Counted from the stretch's first letter, positions 1 through 8,801 are shown. The stretch: 28,068 nucleotides of DNA from DATJPD01 sp036394195 (GCA_036394195.1 DASWFO010000272.1:1-28068); one strand, 5' to 3'. A program made the numbers and translations. The notes: generated from the sequence alone by a model not told the origin.

Positions 1-1465
1 CGACGAAGTCGCGGGCCTGATCGGCCAAGTGCGTCAGCCACGGTACCAGCGCCTTGGCGCGGCTTTCAGCGAGGGCGGCGATCAGGCCCGCGAGCCCGCC
101 GGCGGGACGCGGCCCCCGCAAGACCGCAACTTCCAGCCGCCGCGCGCGGGTGCGGAACTCGACCGGCACCAGGCCACCCGCCGCCAGCGGATGCTTGAAC
201 GCGGCCAGCAGCGGCGCCGGTCCGACGCCGCCGCAGGCGACTTCGGCGATCAGGCGGAGGAACGTCATCGGCGGCGTCGCCCCCAGGGGCCGGCCGGCGG
301 AATCGTCGATCGTGATGCCAAAGCGCCCGAGCTCGGCCGCAACGCGACGGGCGAGACCGCGATCGGGCGTGATCAGCGCCGCGGTGCGGCCGGTCGTCTC
401 CAGGGCCTCGCGCAAAAGCAAGGCGATGACCTGCGCCTCCTGCTGCGGATGGGCGCAATCGATGCGCGCAAGATCGGCCACCGACGCGGCGGTGAGACCG
501 GGCAGATCGCGCCACGCGGACGTCGTCGCCGCCGGCCGCAACGCCGCCGACAACACACCGCGGCGCGCCGTCGCCGCCGCGGACGCAGCACCATGCCGCC
601 ACTCCTTCACCGCCGCGCGGTCGATCTCCAGCCGCTCGAGAAGCTGGCGCAGCCCGTATTGCGGATGCGTCTCGTCGAGAGCCGCCCAGCTGTCGGCGTC
701 GAGATCCTGGTCGAGACCCGGGAGCACCACAGCACCTTGCGGCAGCCGCGCGATCGCGCCGAGCAGCTCGGCGGTGGCGGGGATGCTGCCCGTCGAGCCG
801 GCGGCATAGACCGGGCCGGCCGGCGGATGGACGGTCCACTGCCGGACCAGCGCGGCGAGCGCCCGGTTGCGCCGCTCGGCCGGGTCGATGGCCCCCTCGG
901 TCTCCAGGATCTTCGGCCAGTTGTCGGTCAGGATGGTGAGGAACTCGACCGTGCGCCGCCAATGCTCGGCGTATTCCTCCGGCGCCAGCTTCGCCAATCG
1001 GTCGAAGCCGAGGCGCTCGGTCTGCACCTGGTCGAGCAGGTGCGCGAGCTCGCCGGCAAGCTCGATCGCCTGCGGCGGGCTGACGTCACCCTCCTCCGCC
1101 GCGAGCTTCAGGATGGCGCGCGCCAGCATCAGACGCCGGCGCAGCGGCGCAATCGCCGGCGGCAGGTCGAGATCGCCCTCCTCGCCCGCCAGGCTCAGCT
1201 CCCCCGTCAGGCTCAGCTCATCCTCGTCGACATCGCCGATCGGCCGCAGCCGCGGCAGCAGGGTCGGCGCGCCGGCGCTCCGCCGCAGGAAGGCGTCGCG
1301 CAGCGCCCGGCAGGCGCGGCGCGTCGGCAGCAGCACGGTCACGCGTGACAGGGCCAGAGCGTCGTCCCCGGCCTCGGCTACGATTCCGTCGGCGAGCGCA
1401 TCGAGAAACGGCACCCCGGCCGCGATGGTGTAGACACAGGGCGCCCGGGGCGGCGGCGTGCTCAT
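1..1465 (-). CDS. addB: AddB, double-strand break repair subunit (5' part; gene runs off the left edge)
   Basis: The reading frame is open from the ATG at 1465 to the window edge, giving 488 N-terminal residues of a protein that is usually near 1000. AddB partners AddA in the helicase-nuclease that resects double-strand breaks and loads RecA. The N-terminus has the look of the alphaproteobacterial family: VYTIAAGVPFLDALA, then VTVLLPTRRACRALRDAFL at about residues 43-61, a degenerate nucleotide-binding region typical of AddB, followed by LPRLRPIGDVDEDEL. The start ATG overlaps the murU stop by 4 bases (ATGA), so translation is probably coupled. AddA would be expected beyond the left edge. The C-terminal nuclease and iron-sulfur cysteines lie outside the window and cannot be checked. 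Family assignment is confident; activity is inferred. Confidence 0.88.
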   Translation of the reverse strand, partial: MSTPPPRAPCVYTIAAGVPFLDALADGIVAEAGDDALALSRVTVLLPTRRACRALRDAFLRRSAGAPTLLPRLRPIGDVDEDELSLTGELSLAGEEGDLDLPPAIAPLRRRLMLARAILKLAAEEGDVSPPQAIELAGELAHLLDQVQTERLGFDRLAKLAPEEYAEHWRRTVEFLTILTDNWPKILETEGAIDPAERRNRALAALVRQWTVHPPAGPVYAAGSTGSIPATAELLGAIARLPQGAVVLPGLDQDLDADSWAALDETHPQYGLRQLLERLEIDRAAVKEWRHGAASAAATARRGVLSAALRPAATTSAWRDLPGLTAASVADLARIDCAHPQQEAQVIALLLREALETTGRTAALITPDRGLARRVAAELGRFGITIDDSAGRPLGATPPMTFLRLIAEVACGGVGPAPLLAAFKHPLAAGGLVPVEFRTRARRLEVAVLRGPRPAGGLAGLIAALAESRAKALVPWLTHLADQARDFV

Positions 1466-2223
1466 CCCGCCGGCGCCTGCACCAGCCCCAGCATCGCCTC
1501 CGTCTCCGCCAGGCCCTCAGGCGTGCCGACATGGAACCACAGCCCGTCGTGCCGCAGGCCCCACAGCCGGCCGGCCGCCTCGGCGCGGTCGTAGACGAGG
1601 TTCAGCGAAAACCGGCCGTCCGGCGCGCCGGCGAAAATCCTGGGATGAAGGATCTGCACCCCGGCGAAGATGAACGGCGCCACCTCGTGCGGGCGGCGCC
1701 GGCGGAGCCGGCCGAGCGGATCGATCAGATAGTCGCCGGCACCGTCATAACCCACAGCGGTCACCGCCGGATGAAGCAGCAGCAGCGCGTCCATCGTCGC
1801 GTCGTCCCACGCGCGCGCGAGACGGGCCAGCGCCGACACCTTGCCGTCCAGCCACAGCACGTCGGCATTGGCGACATAGAACGGCGGCGCGCCGAGCTTC
1901 GGCAGCGCGTTCTTCACCCCACCGCCGGTCTCCAGCAGCTCGACCTCCGGCGACAGCTCGATCAGCGGCGTGCGGCGGCCGGCGAGATGCGCCGTCATCG
2001 TGTCGCGGAAGTAATGCAGGTTGACCACCACCCGGTCGAGCGGCACCTCTTCGAGGCGGTCGAGCACGCGATCGAGCAGCGTGCGCCCGGCCACCGGCAG
2101 CAGGGGCTTCGGCATGGTCTCGGTGAGCGGCCGCATCCGCTTGCCGAGCCCGGCGGCCAGGACCATCGCGACCCCCGGGGCAACCTTGGGCGCCACCGGC
2201 GACGGCTTGCCAGAGCAGCTCAT
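1462..2223 (-). CDS. murU: MurU-like N-acetylmuramate-1-phosphate uridylyltransferase
   Basis: This is a 253-residue sugar-nucleotidyltransferase. The signature MVLAAGLGKRMRPLT plus MPKPLLPVAG lies at about residues 20-45 and carries the G-x-G-x-R and KP residues that bind the nucleotide. A later NADVLW supplies the metal-binding Asp. MurU makes UDP-MurNAc from MurNAc-1-phosphate in the peptidoglycan recycling route that bypasses the fosfomycin-sensitive MurA step. The adjacent AmgK-type kinase supplies its substrate, which is the main reason to prefer MurU over a generic glucose-1-phosphate or mannose-1-phosphate transferase. I chose the ATG at 2223 because it forms an ATGA overlap with the amgK stop; an in-frame extension upstream lies inside amgK and has no family similarity. 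The gene overlaps addB by 4 bases at its end. Confidence 0.87.
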   Translation of the reverse strand: MSCSGKPSPVAPKVAPGVAMVLAAGLGKRMRPLTETMPKPLLPVAGRTLLDRVLDRLEEVPLDRVVVNLHYFRDTMTAHLAGRRTPLIELSPEVELLETGGGVKNALPKLGAPPFYVANADVLWLDGKVSALARLARAWDDATMDALLLLHPAVTAVGYDGAGDYLIDPLGRLRRRRPHEVAPFIFAGVQILHPRIFAGAPDGRFSLNLVYDRAEAAGRLWGLRHDGLWFHVGTPEGLAETEAMLGLVQAPAG

Positions 2224-3224
2224 GCCGGCACCCGCGCGGCCGGGGCGATGCGCTGCGGCGGCGGCACGTGGCGGTCGAACCAGGCGCGAACCTCGGTCAG
2301 CGCCGGATGCGCCAGATCGCCTTCGAGCAGCCGCCACACCCGCGGGATATGCGCGAGGTACAGCGGCTTGCCGTCGCGCGCCATGAGGCGGGTGAAGATG
2401 CCGATGATCTTGGCGTTGCGCTGCGCGCCGAGCACCGCGTACTCCGCCGCAAAACGCCGCCGGTCGAGATTGGGAAATGCCGTCTGATAGCGCTCCAGCA
2501 TCGCCGCGACGACGCTTGGCGCCACGTCGCGGCGCGCATCCTCGAGCAGCGAGACGAGGTCATAGGCCGGCGGGCCGAGGACGGCGTCCTGAAAATCGAG
2601 CAGCCCGCAGGCGGCCACGCCGTTGCGGCTGGGCAACCGCATGAGGTTGTCGACATGGTAATCGCGCAAGACCAAGGTCGGCGCCGTGTCGGCGAACACC
2701 CGGAACGCGGCGCGCCAGCGGGCGAGATAATCCTCGCGCAGGTCGGCCGCGACCGCGGCGCCGACTGCCGGCAGATACCAGTCGGTGAGCAGGGCCGCCT
2801 CGGCGAACAGCCGCGTCTCGTCGTAGGGTGGGAGCTCGATCGCGGGAGCGCGCGGATGCTTGTGCAGATCGATCAGGAGATCGACCGCCAGCGCATAGAG
2901 TGCGGCTTCGTCGGCGCCGGCGGCCAGCAGGCGGGTGAACGTATCGTCGCCCAGGTCTTCGATCAGCAACAGGCCGGCCGCGCGCTCTTCGGCGATGATG
3001 CGCGGCGCGCTGTAGCCCAAGGCGTGGAGATGGCGCGCGACGGCGAGAAACGACGCCACGTTCTCCATCGGCGGCGGCGCGTCCATCAGCACCGCGTGGC
3101 CCTGGGAACCGCCGAGCCGCTCGTATTTGCGGAACGAGGCGTCGCCGGCCAGACGCCGGCGCTCGGCATCGGCCCACCCGGCGCGCGCAAGAAATGCCGT
3201 GATCGCGGCGGGACGGCCGCTCAC
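2220..3224 (-). CDS. amgK: AmgK-like anomeric MurNAc/GlcNAc kinase (APH fold)
   Basis: This is a 334-residue aminoglycoside-phosphotransferase-fold kinase. It shows LLIEDLGDDTFTRLL near residues 86-100, the catalytic loop LRDYHVDNLM (Asp188, Asn193) and the metal-binding LLDFQDAVLGPPAYDL (Asp210). In the AmgK/MurU pathway this enzyme phosphorylates C1 of MurNAc and GlcNAc released in cell-wall turnover. The start is GTG at 3224, which overlaps the tsaE stop as GTGA; longer in-frame versions would run through tsaE. Position between tsaE and murU is a common alphaproteobacterial arrangement. Substrate specificity is inferred from the murU neighbour, since the fold alone does not separate this kinase from other APH-family enzymes. 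Confidence 0.87.
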   Translation of the reverse strand: MSGRPAAITAFLARAGWADAERRRLAGDASFRKYERLGGSQGHAVLMDAPPPMENVASFLAVARHLHALGYSAPRIIAEERAAGLLLIEDLGDDTFTRLLAAGADEAALYALAVDLLIDLHKHPRAPAIELPPYDETRLFAEAALLTDWYLPAVGAAVAADLREDYLARWRAAFRVFADTAPTLVLRDYHVDNLMRLPSRNGVAACGLLDFQDAVLGPPAYDLVSLLEDARRDVAPSVVAAMLERYQTAFPNLDRRRFAAEYAVLGAQRNAKIIGIFTRLMARDGKPLYLAHIPRVWRLLEGDLAHPALTEVRAWFDRHVPPPQRIAPAARVPA

Positions 3225-3739
3225 GTGACCGTCCCGGCGGAAATGGCGGCGCGGCCGGCAAGCCCGTCCAGGCGCCCGACCCAATCGCCGGTGCCGATGA
3301 GCCGGACATCGCGCGAGTCGGGGGCCGATCCCGGAGTCAGCTCGACGTCCAGGTGTTCGGCTGGCAGCAGCGAGCCCAGCCGGTCGGGCCATTCGATCAG
3401 CAGGATCGCGTCCGCCAGCGCCTCCTCGAAGCCGAGCTCCCAGACGTCGTCGGCGCGCGTCAGGCGATAGAGGTCGAAATGCCACACCGCCGGGGCCAAA
3501 TCATAGACCTGGACCAGGGTGAAGGTCGGGCTCGGGACCTCCGTGACGTCGGCCCCGCCCGGCCGGGCACGGATGAACGCGCGGGCGAACGCGGTCTTGC
3601 CGGCGCCGAGGTCGCCCCGCAAGGCGATCACGTCGCCGGCGCGCGCCAGGGCGGCGGTGCGGGCGGCCAGGGACGCGGTCGCCGCGAGATCGGCCAGCGC
3701 CAGCGACGCCGCCGCGACAGGAGCTTGCGAATCGGTCAT
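3221..3739 (-). CDS. tsaE: TsaE, ATPase for tRNA t6A modification
   Basis: This 172-residue P-loop protein matches TsaE in length and order of motifs: Walker A GDLGAGKT at residues 42-49, PSPTFTLVQVY, HFDLYRL, and LLIEWPDRL. TsaE works with TsaB and TsaD to form threonylcarbamoyladenosine at position 37 of ANN-decoding tRNAs; its ATPase resets the complex. It is the first gene of the operon tsaE-amgK-murU-addB, each junction overlapping by 4 bases. The start ATG at 3739 has AGGA about 9 bases upstream on the minus strand. A longer in-frame extension continues antisense through the reductase gene and is not real. Confidence 0.93.
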   Translation of the reverse strand: MTDSQAPVAAASLALADLAATASLAARTAALARAGDVIALRGDLGAGKTAFARAFIRARPGGADVTEVPSPTFTLVQVYDLAPAVWHFDLYRLTRADDVWELGFEEALADAILLIEWPDRLGSLLPAEHLDVELTPGSAPDSRDVRLIGTGDWVGRLDGLAGRAAISAGTVT

Positions 3740-3830
3740 GAAGCCGCATCCTAGCTCAGAATGCCGCCCCAACTTAGAATCCCGCGGGTCAGAATCCCGC
3801 GGGGCTGGACGATTGAGCGGTTGATTGCGG

Positions 3831-3858
3831 CTGACGTCCGGAGTACATGCATTATAAT
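3831..3858 (+). promoter_or_regulatory. Probable sigma-70 promoter of the NADP reductase gene
   Basis: CTGACG at 3831-3836 and a perfect TATAAT at 3853-3858 are separated by 16 bases, in an AT-rich patch unlike the surrounding sequence. A start site about 7 bases past the -10 box would fall at or near the GGAG at 3865-3868, giving an unusually short leader. ATTATAAT at 3851-3858 is a palindrome, so a -10 box also exists on the other strand, but no matching -35 box was seen for tsaE. Confidence 0.5.
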
Positions 3859-3874
3859 TCATACGGAGCCCAGT

Positions 3875-4897
3875 ATGCCTTCCGACGCTTCCATCCCGCG
3901 CAGCGACGTCGCCGTGATCGGCGCCGGCCCGGTCGGGCTGTTCACGGTCTTCGAATGCGGCATGCTGAAGATGAGCTGCCAGGTCATCGATGCGCTCGAC
4001 GCGCCGGGCGGCCAGTGCGTGGCCCTCTATCCGGAAAAGCCGATCTACGACATTCCGGGATATCCGCGCATCGGCGCCACCGAGCTGATCGAGCGGCTGG
4101 CCGAGCAGGCCGCCCCCTTCAAGCCGGTCTACCATCTCGGCCGGCGAGTCGACGCGCTGACCCGGGTCGGCGACGACTGGGAGCTCGGCTTCGCCGATGG
4201 CGGCAAGGTGCGGGCCCGCGCGGTGGTGATCGCCGCGGGCGTCGGCGCATTCGGGCCGAACCGCCCGCCGCTGGCGCGGCTCTCCGAGTTCGAAGGCAAG
4301 AGCGTGCACTACCTGGTGAAGCGCCGCGAGGATTTCCGCGGCAAGCGGGTGGTGATCGCGGGCGGCGGCGATTCGGCGGTCGACTGGACCTTGTCGCTCG
4401 CCGACGTCGCGGCGCGGGTCATGGTCGTGCACCGGCGCGACAAGTTCCGCGCCGCCCCCGAGAGTGTCCGCCAGATGAAGGCGCTGGTCGACGCCGGCAA
4501 GGTCGAGCTCGTCGTGCCGTATCAGCTCGAGGGCCTCGAAGGGACCGACGGCCAGATCGCGGCGGTCATGGTCAAGGACCTCGACAACCAGACCCGGCGC
4601 CTCGACGCCGATGCCCTGCTCGCCTTCTTCGGGCTTGCGATGAATCTCGGGCCGATCGCCAAATGGGGGCTGAACCTCGACCAGAACCATATCAAGGTGG
4701 ATCCGGCGACGGTCGCGACCTCGGCCCCGGGCATTTTCGCCGTCGGCGACATCGCGAGCTATCCCGGCAAGCTGAAGCTGATCCTCACCGGCTTCGCCGA
4801 GGCGGCGGCGGCGGCGCACGCGATGTACGGCCTCGTCCATCCGGGTGAGGCGCTGCATTTCGAATATTCGACGACCAAGGGCGTACCGGGCGCTTAA
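3875..4897 (+). CDS. Ferredoxin/flavodoxin--NADP+ reductase, thioredoxin-reductase-like type
   Basis: This is a 340-residue flavoprotein. It has the FAD-binding GAGPVGLFTVFECG at residues 16-29, the GGQC turn near 45-48, the NADP-binding GGGDSAVDWTLSLAD from about 163, and the C-terminal GDIASYPGKLKLILTGFAEA typical of TrxR-like ferredoxin-NADP reductases (FNR of the YumC type). The redox-active CxxC of true thioredoxin reductase is absent, which separates the two families. The enzyme passes electrons between NADPH and ferredoxin or flavodoxin in the cytoplasm. The ATG at 3875 has GGAG 6 bases upstream; in-frame codons before it are not conserved-looking. The gene is monocistronic, divergent from tsaE and convergent with the DivL-like gene. 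Confidence 0.93.
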   Translation: MPSDASIPRSDVAVIGAGPVGLFTVFECGMLKMSCQVIDALDAPGGQCVALYPEKPIYDIPGYPRIGATELIERLAEQAAPFKPVYHLGRRVDALTRVGDDWELGFADGGKVRARAVVIAAGVGAFGPNRPPLARLSEFEGKSVHYLVKRREDFRGKRVVIAGGGDSAVDWTLSLADVAARVMVVHRRDKFRAAPESVRQMKALVDAGKVELVVPYQLEGLEGTDGQIAAVMVKDLDNQTRRLDADALLAFFGLAMNLGPIAKWGLNLDQNHIKVDPATVATSAPGIFAVGDIASYPGKLKLILTGFAEAAAAAHAMYGLVHPGEALHFEYSTTKGVPGA

Positions 4898-4904
4898 TCC
4901 AGAT

Positions 4905-5050
4905 CGTCATGCCCGCGAAACGCGGGCATCCAGGACGAATTAAACCACGGAGACACGGAGAGCACGGAGGGAAGAGAGAGTTCCGCCTTCTCCGTGATCT
5001 CCGCGTCTCCGTGGTGAAAATTCTGGATTCCCGCTTTCGCGGGAATGACG
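4905..5050. repeat. Nested palindromic intergenic repeat
   Basis: The element is built as a palindrome within a palindrome. Its outer ends CGTCATGCCCGCG and CGCGGGAATGACG are imperfect inverted repeats, and each folds into its own hairpin (ATGCCCGCG-AAA-CGCGGGCAT at 4909-4929; ATTCCCGC-TTTC-GCGGGAAT at 5027-5046). Between them, ACCACGGAGACACGGAG near 4944-4960 is complementary to CTCCGCGTCTCCGTGGT near 4999-5015 with one mismatch. It fills most of the 194-base gap between two convergent genes, so it could serve as a two-way terminator. A related element lies at 26533-26650. Confidence 0.8.
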
Positions 5051-5091
5051 CCGGAGCAACGCGACCACCTGATCGGCTGCTGCTCTACCCG

Positions 5092-7230
5092 CTACGCCCG
5101 CGCGATCTGCGGGGGCTGTTTCGCGGCCGCGATCGAGGCGCTGAGGCGGGCCGGGACGGTGCAGATCACGGTCGTGCCGCGGCCGGGGGCGGATTCGATC
5201 CACACGCGCCCGCCGTGCAGTTCGAAGATGTGCTTGACCAGCGAGAGGCCGAGGCCGGGCCCGGAATGCCGGCTGCGGCCCGAGCCGCTGTAGGGCCGGA
5301 CGCGCGTGAAGGCTTCAAAGACGCGGGCCTGCTCTTCCGGCGGGATGCCGACGCCGGTATCGCTCACCGCGAGCCGGGTCATCTCGCCGTCGAGCTGTGC
5401 GGTGACCTTGATCGAGCCGCCGGCCGGCGTGAACTTGATCGCGTTCGAGACCAGGTTGCACAGGGCCTGCTTCAGCCGGCGCTCGTCGCCCTCGATGGCC
5501 GGCATCTCGATCGGGTATTCGGCGCTGAGCCGCAGGTCCTGCGAGCGCGCCATGTCCTGCATGACCGCCGCGACCTCGTCGACCAGGGCCCTCGGGTCGA
5601 CCGTGCCGATGTCGAGCGACATCTTGCCGGCTTCGAGCGAAGCCAGGTCCAGCATGTCGTCGATGATCGACAACAGGCGCTCGGACGACACGAGGATGCC
5701 GCGGCAGTATTCGAGCTGGCGCGGGTTGAGCGCGCCGAAATACAGGTTCGCCAGGATTTCGGCGAAGCCGATGATGGTGTTGAGCGGCGTGCGCAGCTCG
5801 TAGGACACCGAGGAGATGAACTCCGACTTCAGCCGGTCCGCGGCCTCCAGCGCCTCGGCGCGCTCGCGCAGCGCGATTTCGACCCGCGCCGTATCGGTAA
5901 CGTCCAGATAGGAGAGAAGCACCGCCCCGTCGGGCAGCGGCACGGTCGCATAGTCGAGGACCGAGCCGTCGGTGCGCTCGAGCCGGCCGGCCCGCGGCTC
6001 GCGGGCGGTGATGCGCGCGATGATGCGGTCCTTGTAGTTGGCCCAATCGCCCTGGTGGTCGAAGAAGCCCTTGCCGCGCTCGATGACGTGGGCGAGGTGC
6101 GGCTCATCGGCCAGCTCCTCGGCCCCCAGCTGCCACATCCGCGCGAACGCCGGGTTGGTGAGCTTCAGCCGGCCGTCGCTGCCGATCACCGCGACACCTT
6201 CGTAGAGATGGTCGAGGGTTTCGCGCTGCACCGCGATCAGGGTGTTGTAGGAGCGCTCCAGCGACAGCCGGTCGGTGACGTCGTCGAAGGTGAACAGCAG
6301 CCCGCCCATCGGATGCGGCGCCACGCGGCTGTGGAGCGTGGTGCCGTCGGGGATGTAGATCAGCTCTTCCAGGGGATCGAGCAGCGAGGTGAACAGCTTG
6401 AGGCGCTGGCGCTTGAACGCCGGGAAGTCGGCGTATTCCGGCAGGCGCCGCTTCTCGCGCAGCATCTCCAGGACCTCGCCGTAGCCGGGCTCGTTGCGCA
6501 GCCAGCTCTCGTCGAGCTTCCACAGCTGGGTGAAGGCGGTATTGAAGAATTTGAGCCGCTGATCGGGGCCGTAGATCGCCATCGCGGTGGCGAGATTCTC
6601 CAGCACCTCGCCATGCGCCGAGACGTGGCGGGCGAATTCGCGCTGGATCTCCTCGCGTTCGGTGACGTCGAGCGCGATGCCGACGGAGCCGCCGCCGGGC
6701 AGCGGCGTCTCGATGAATTCGAGCAGGCGCCGCGAGCCGGAGATCACGGCATGGCCCTCTTCGCTCTGCGGCGTCTGGGCCGCGCGGGCGAGCTCGGCCA
6801 GGGCGCGGGCGCGCACGGCCATCGCCTGGCCGCCGAGGATGAGGCCCTCGCGCCGCACGCGCTCGCGGTCGGCCTCGACCGCCTGCGCGTAGGCGGCGTT
6901 GCAATCGATGATCTCGAGATCGTCGCTGCGCCGCCAGACGGAGATCGGGAGCCGGTCCAGCGCCTGACCCAGCCGGTCGCGCGCCGCGATCAGCTTCGCG
7001 ATCTCGTTTTCGAACTCGGCCTGCCGGGCGGCGGCGGCGGTCCGCTCGGCGGCGAGGCTGGCTTCGGCGCCGGCGGCCGCGAGCTTCGCCGCCTTGAGCT
7101 CGGCAAAGAGCCCCGTGCGGCGGCGGCGTTCCCAGACAAAGACCGCAAGCAGCGCCAGCACGACCGCGGCGGCAACCAGCGGCGTCGCGCCAAGGCCCCA
7201 GAGCCCCTCGCTAAGGCCTGAAAATCCCAC
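5092..7230 (-). CDS. divL: DivL-like sensor histidine kinase homologue with Tyr in place of the phospho-accepting His
   Basis: This is a 712-residue membrane-anchored PAS-kinase protein. One transmembrane helix (about 18-32) is followed by a coiled coil (42-90) and three PAS-like segments (about 90-190, 205-320, 335-450). The H-box (471-485) then reads FISSVSYELRTPL, with Tyr477 encoded by TAC at 5802-5800 where kinases have His. The ATPase domain looks intact: N-box LCNLVSNAIKFTP, G1 SDTGVGIP, F-box VFEAFTR, G2 GPGLGLSLVKH. Caulobacter DivL has the same Tyr substitution; it binds CckA and the response regulator DivK to control CtrA. The start is GTG at 7230, the only candidate before the membrane helix. 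It lies 93 bases downstream of ahcY. DivL identity is strong by motif and architecture, but the partners are outside this window. Confidence 0.85.
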   Translation of the reverse strand: MGFSGLSEGLWGLGATPLVAAAVVLALLAVFVWERRRRTGLFAELKAAKLAAAGAEASLAAERTAAAARQAEFENEIAKLIAARDRLGQALDRLPISVWRRSDDLEIIDCNAAYAQAVEADRERVRREGLILGGQAMAVRARALAELARAAQTPQSEEGHAVISGSRRLLEFIETPLPGGGSVGIALDVTEREEIQREFARHVSAHGEVLENLATAMAIYGPDQRLKFFNTAFTQLWKLDESWLRNEPGYGEVLEMLREKRRLPEYADFPAFKRQRLKLFTSLLDPLEELIYIPDGTTLHSRVAPHPMGGLLFTFDDVTDRLSLERSYNTLIAVQRETLDHLYEGVAVIGSDGRLKLTNPAFARMWQLGAEELADEPHLAHVIERGKGFFDHQGDWANYKDRIIARITAREPRAGRLERTDGSVLDYATVPLPDGAVLLSYLDVTDTARVEIALRERAEALEAADRLKSEFISSVSYELRTPLNTIIGFAEILANLYFGALNPRQLEYCRGILVSSERLLSIIDDMLDLASLEAGKMSLDIGTVDPRALVDEVAAVMQDMARSQDLRLSAEYPIEMPAIEGDERRLKQALCNLVSNAIKFTPAGGSIKVTAQLDGEMTRLAVSDTGVGIPPEEQARVFEAFTRVRPYSGSGRSRHSGPGLGLSLVKHIFELHGGRVWIESAPGRGTTVICTVPARLSASIAAAKQPPQIARA

Positions 7231-7323
7231 AACCCCTACCTGTACGTAGCCCCAGACTGCGCGTTCCCCGAAAGCGCAGTTTAGCAGGTCGGGCGGCGGT
7301 GCTGCTAGATCGCGGGCGGCGTC

Positions 7324-8763
7324 TCAATACCGGTAATGATCGGACTTGAACGGGCCGACCGGTGCGATACCCAGATAATCCGCCTGTTTCGGGCTGAGCT
7401 TGGTGAGCTTGGCGCCGACCTTGGTCAGGTGCAGGGCGGCGACCTTCTCGTCCAGGTGCTTGGGCAGGGTGTAGACCTTCTTCTGGTACTTGCCCTTGTT
7501 GGTCCACAGCTCGATCTGCGCCAGGGTCTGGTTGGTGAACGAGGCGCTCATCACGAAGCTCGGATGGCCGGTGGCGCAGCCGAGATTGACCAGGCGACCC
7601 TCGGCCAGCAGGAGAATCCGCTTGCCGTCGGCGAACTCGATCTCGTCGACCTGCGGCTTGACGTTGTGCCATTTCAGGTTCTTCAAGCCGGCGACCTGGA
7701 TCTCGTTGTCGAAGTGGCCGATGTTGCAGACGATCGCGCGGTCCTTCATCCGGCGCATGTGATCGAGCGTGATGACGTCGATATTGCCGGTGGCGGTGAC
7801 GAAGATGTCGGCTTGCGAGGCCGCATCGTCCATGGTCACGACCTGGTAGCCTTCCATGGCGGCCTGGAGCGCGCAGATCGGGTCGATCTCGGTGACCATC
7901 ACCCGGGCGCCGGCGTTGCGCAGGCTGGCGGCCGAGCCCTTGCCCACGTCGCCGAAGCCGGCGACGACGGCGACCTTGCCGGCCATCATCACGTCCGTGG
8001 CGCGGCGGATGCCGTCGACGAGGCTTTCGCGGCAGCCGTACAGATTGTCGAATTTCGACTTGGTCACCGAATCGTTGACGTTGATGGCCGGGAACAGCAG
8101 GCTGCCGTCCTTCTCCATCTGGTAGAGCCGGTGCACGCCGGTGGTCGTCTCCTCCGAGACGCCCTGGATCGCCGTGCCGAGCTTGGAGTACCAGCCGGGC
8201 TTCGCCTTCAAGCGCTTCTTGATCGCGGCAAAGAGGAATTCCTCTTCCTCGCTACCGGGCTTGGACAGAACCGACGCGTCGTTCTCGGCCTTGATGCCGA
8301 GATGGACGAGCAATGTCGCATCGCCGCCGTCATCGAGGATCATGTTCGGCGTGCCGCCGTCGGCCCACTCGAATATGCGGTGCGTGAACTCCCAGTACTC
8401 CTCGAGATTCTCGCCCTTGTACGCGAAGACCGGCGTGCCCGCGGCCGCGATCGCCGCCGCGGCGTGGTCTTGCGTCGAATAGATGTTGCACGACGCCCAG
8501 CGGATGTCCGCGCCGAGCTCCTTCAGCGTCTCGATGAGCACGGCGGTCTGGATCGTCATGTGCAGCGAGCCCGCGATCCGCGCGCCTTTCAGCACCTTCT
8601 TCTTCCCGTATTCCTCGCGTGTCGCCATCAGGCCCGGCATCTCGGTCTCGGCGATCGCGATCTCGCGGCGGCCCCAGTCGGCCAGCTTGATGTCGGCGAC
8701 GTGGTAGTCGGTCGACCCCGACGAGACGGATTTCACAGGCTTTTTCAACGTGCTGGGAGGCAT
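7324..8763 (-). CDS. ahcY: S-adenosylhomocysteine hydrolase (adenosylhomocysteinase)
   Basis: This is a 479-residue cytoplasmic enzyme that splits S-adenosylhomocysteine into adenosine and homocysteine with tightly bound NAD, relieving inhibition of methyltransferases. Signatures run the full length: SLHMTIQTAVLIETL, CNIYSTQDHAAAAI, the Rossmann motif GFGDVGKGSAASL, CNIGHFDNEI, and the conserved C-terminus KSDHYRY that supplies the Lys and Tyr lining the active site. The region TKSKFDNLYGCRESL is also characteristic. The ATG at 8763 is preceded by AGGAG with a 6-base spacer. It lies 217 bases downstream of paralogue A and upstream of the DivL-like gene, an order common in alphaproteobacteria. 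The assignment is essentially certain. Confidence 0.98.
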   Translation of the reverse strand: MPPSTLKKPVKSVSSGSTDYHVADIKLADWGRREIAIAETEMPGLMATREEYGKKKVLKGARIAGSLHMTIQTAVLIETLKELGADIRWASCNIYSTQDHAAAAIAAAGTPVFAYKGENLEEYWEFTHRIFEWADGGTPNMILDDGGDATLLVHLGIKAENDASVLSKPGSEEEEFLFAAIKKRLKAKPGWYSKLGTAIQGVSEETTTGVHRLYQMEKDGSLLFPAINVNDSVTKSKFDNLYGCRESLVDGIRRATDVMMAGKVAVVAGFGDVGKGSAASLRNAGARVMVTEIDPICALQAAMEGYQVVTMDDAASQADIFVTATGNIDVITLDHMRRMKDRAIVCNIGHFDNEIQVAGLKNLKWHNVKPQVDEIEFADGKRILLLAEGRLVNLGCATGHPSFVMSASFTNQTLAQIELWTNKGKYQKKVYTLPKHLDEKVAALHLTKVGAKLTKLSPKQADYLGIAPVGPFKSDHYRY

Positions 8764-8801
8764 CGCGTGCTCCTGGACCTACGGGAAATGGGGGATGAAA
8801 G

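Noticed and set aside
29..1348. Plus-strand frame opposite addB
   Set aside because: The minus strand gives an open AddB frame to the window edge with family motifs; the plus frame has none.
4909..7221. Long plus-strand open frame opposite the DivL-like gene
   Set aside because: Its translation is low-complexity, Arg/Asp/Gly-rich with no family features, and it mirrors the real kinase codons; typical of antisense frames in GC-rich DNA.
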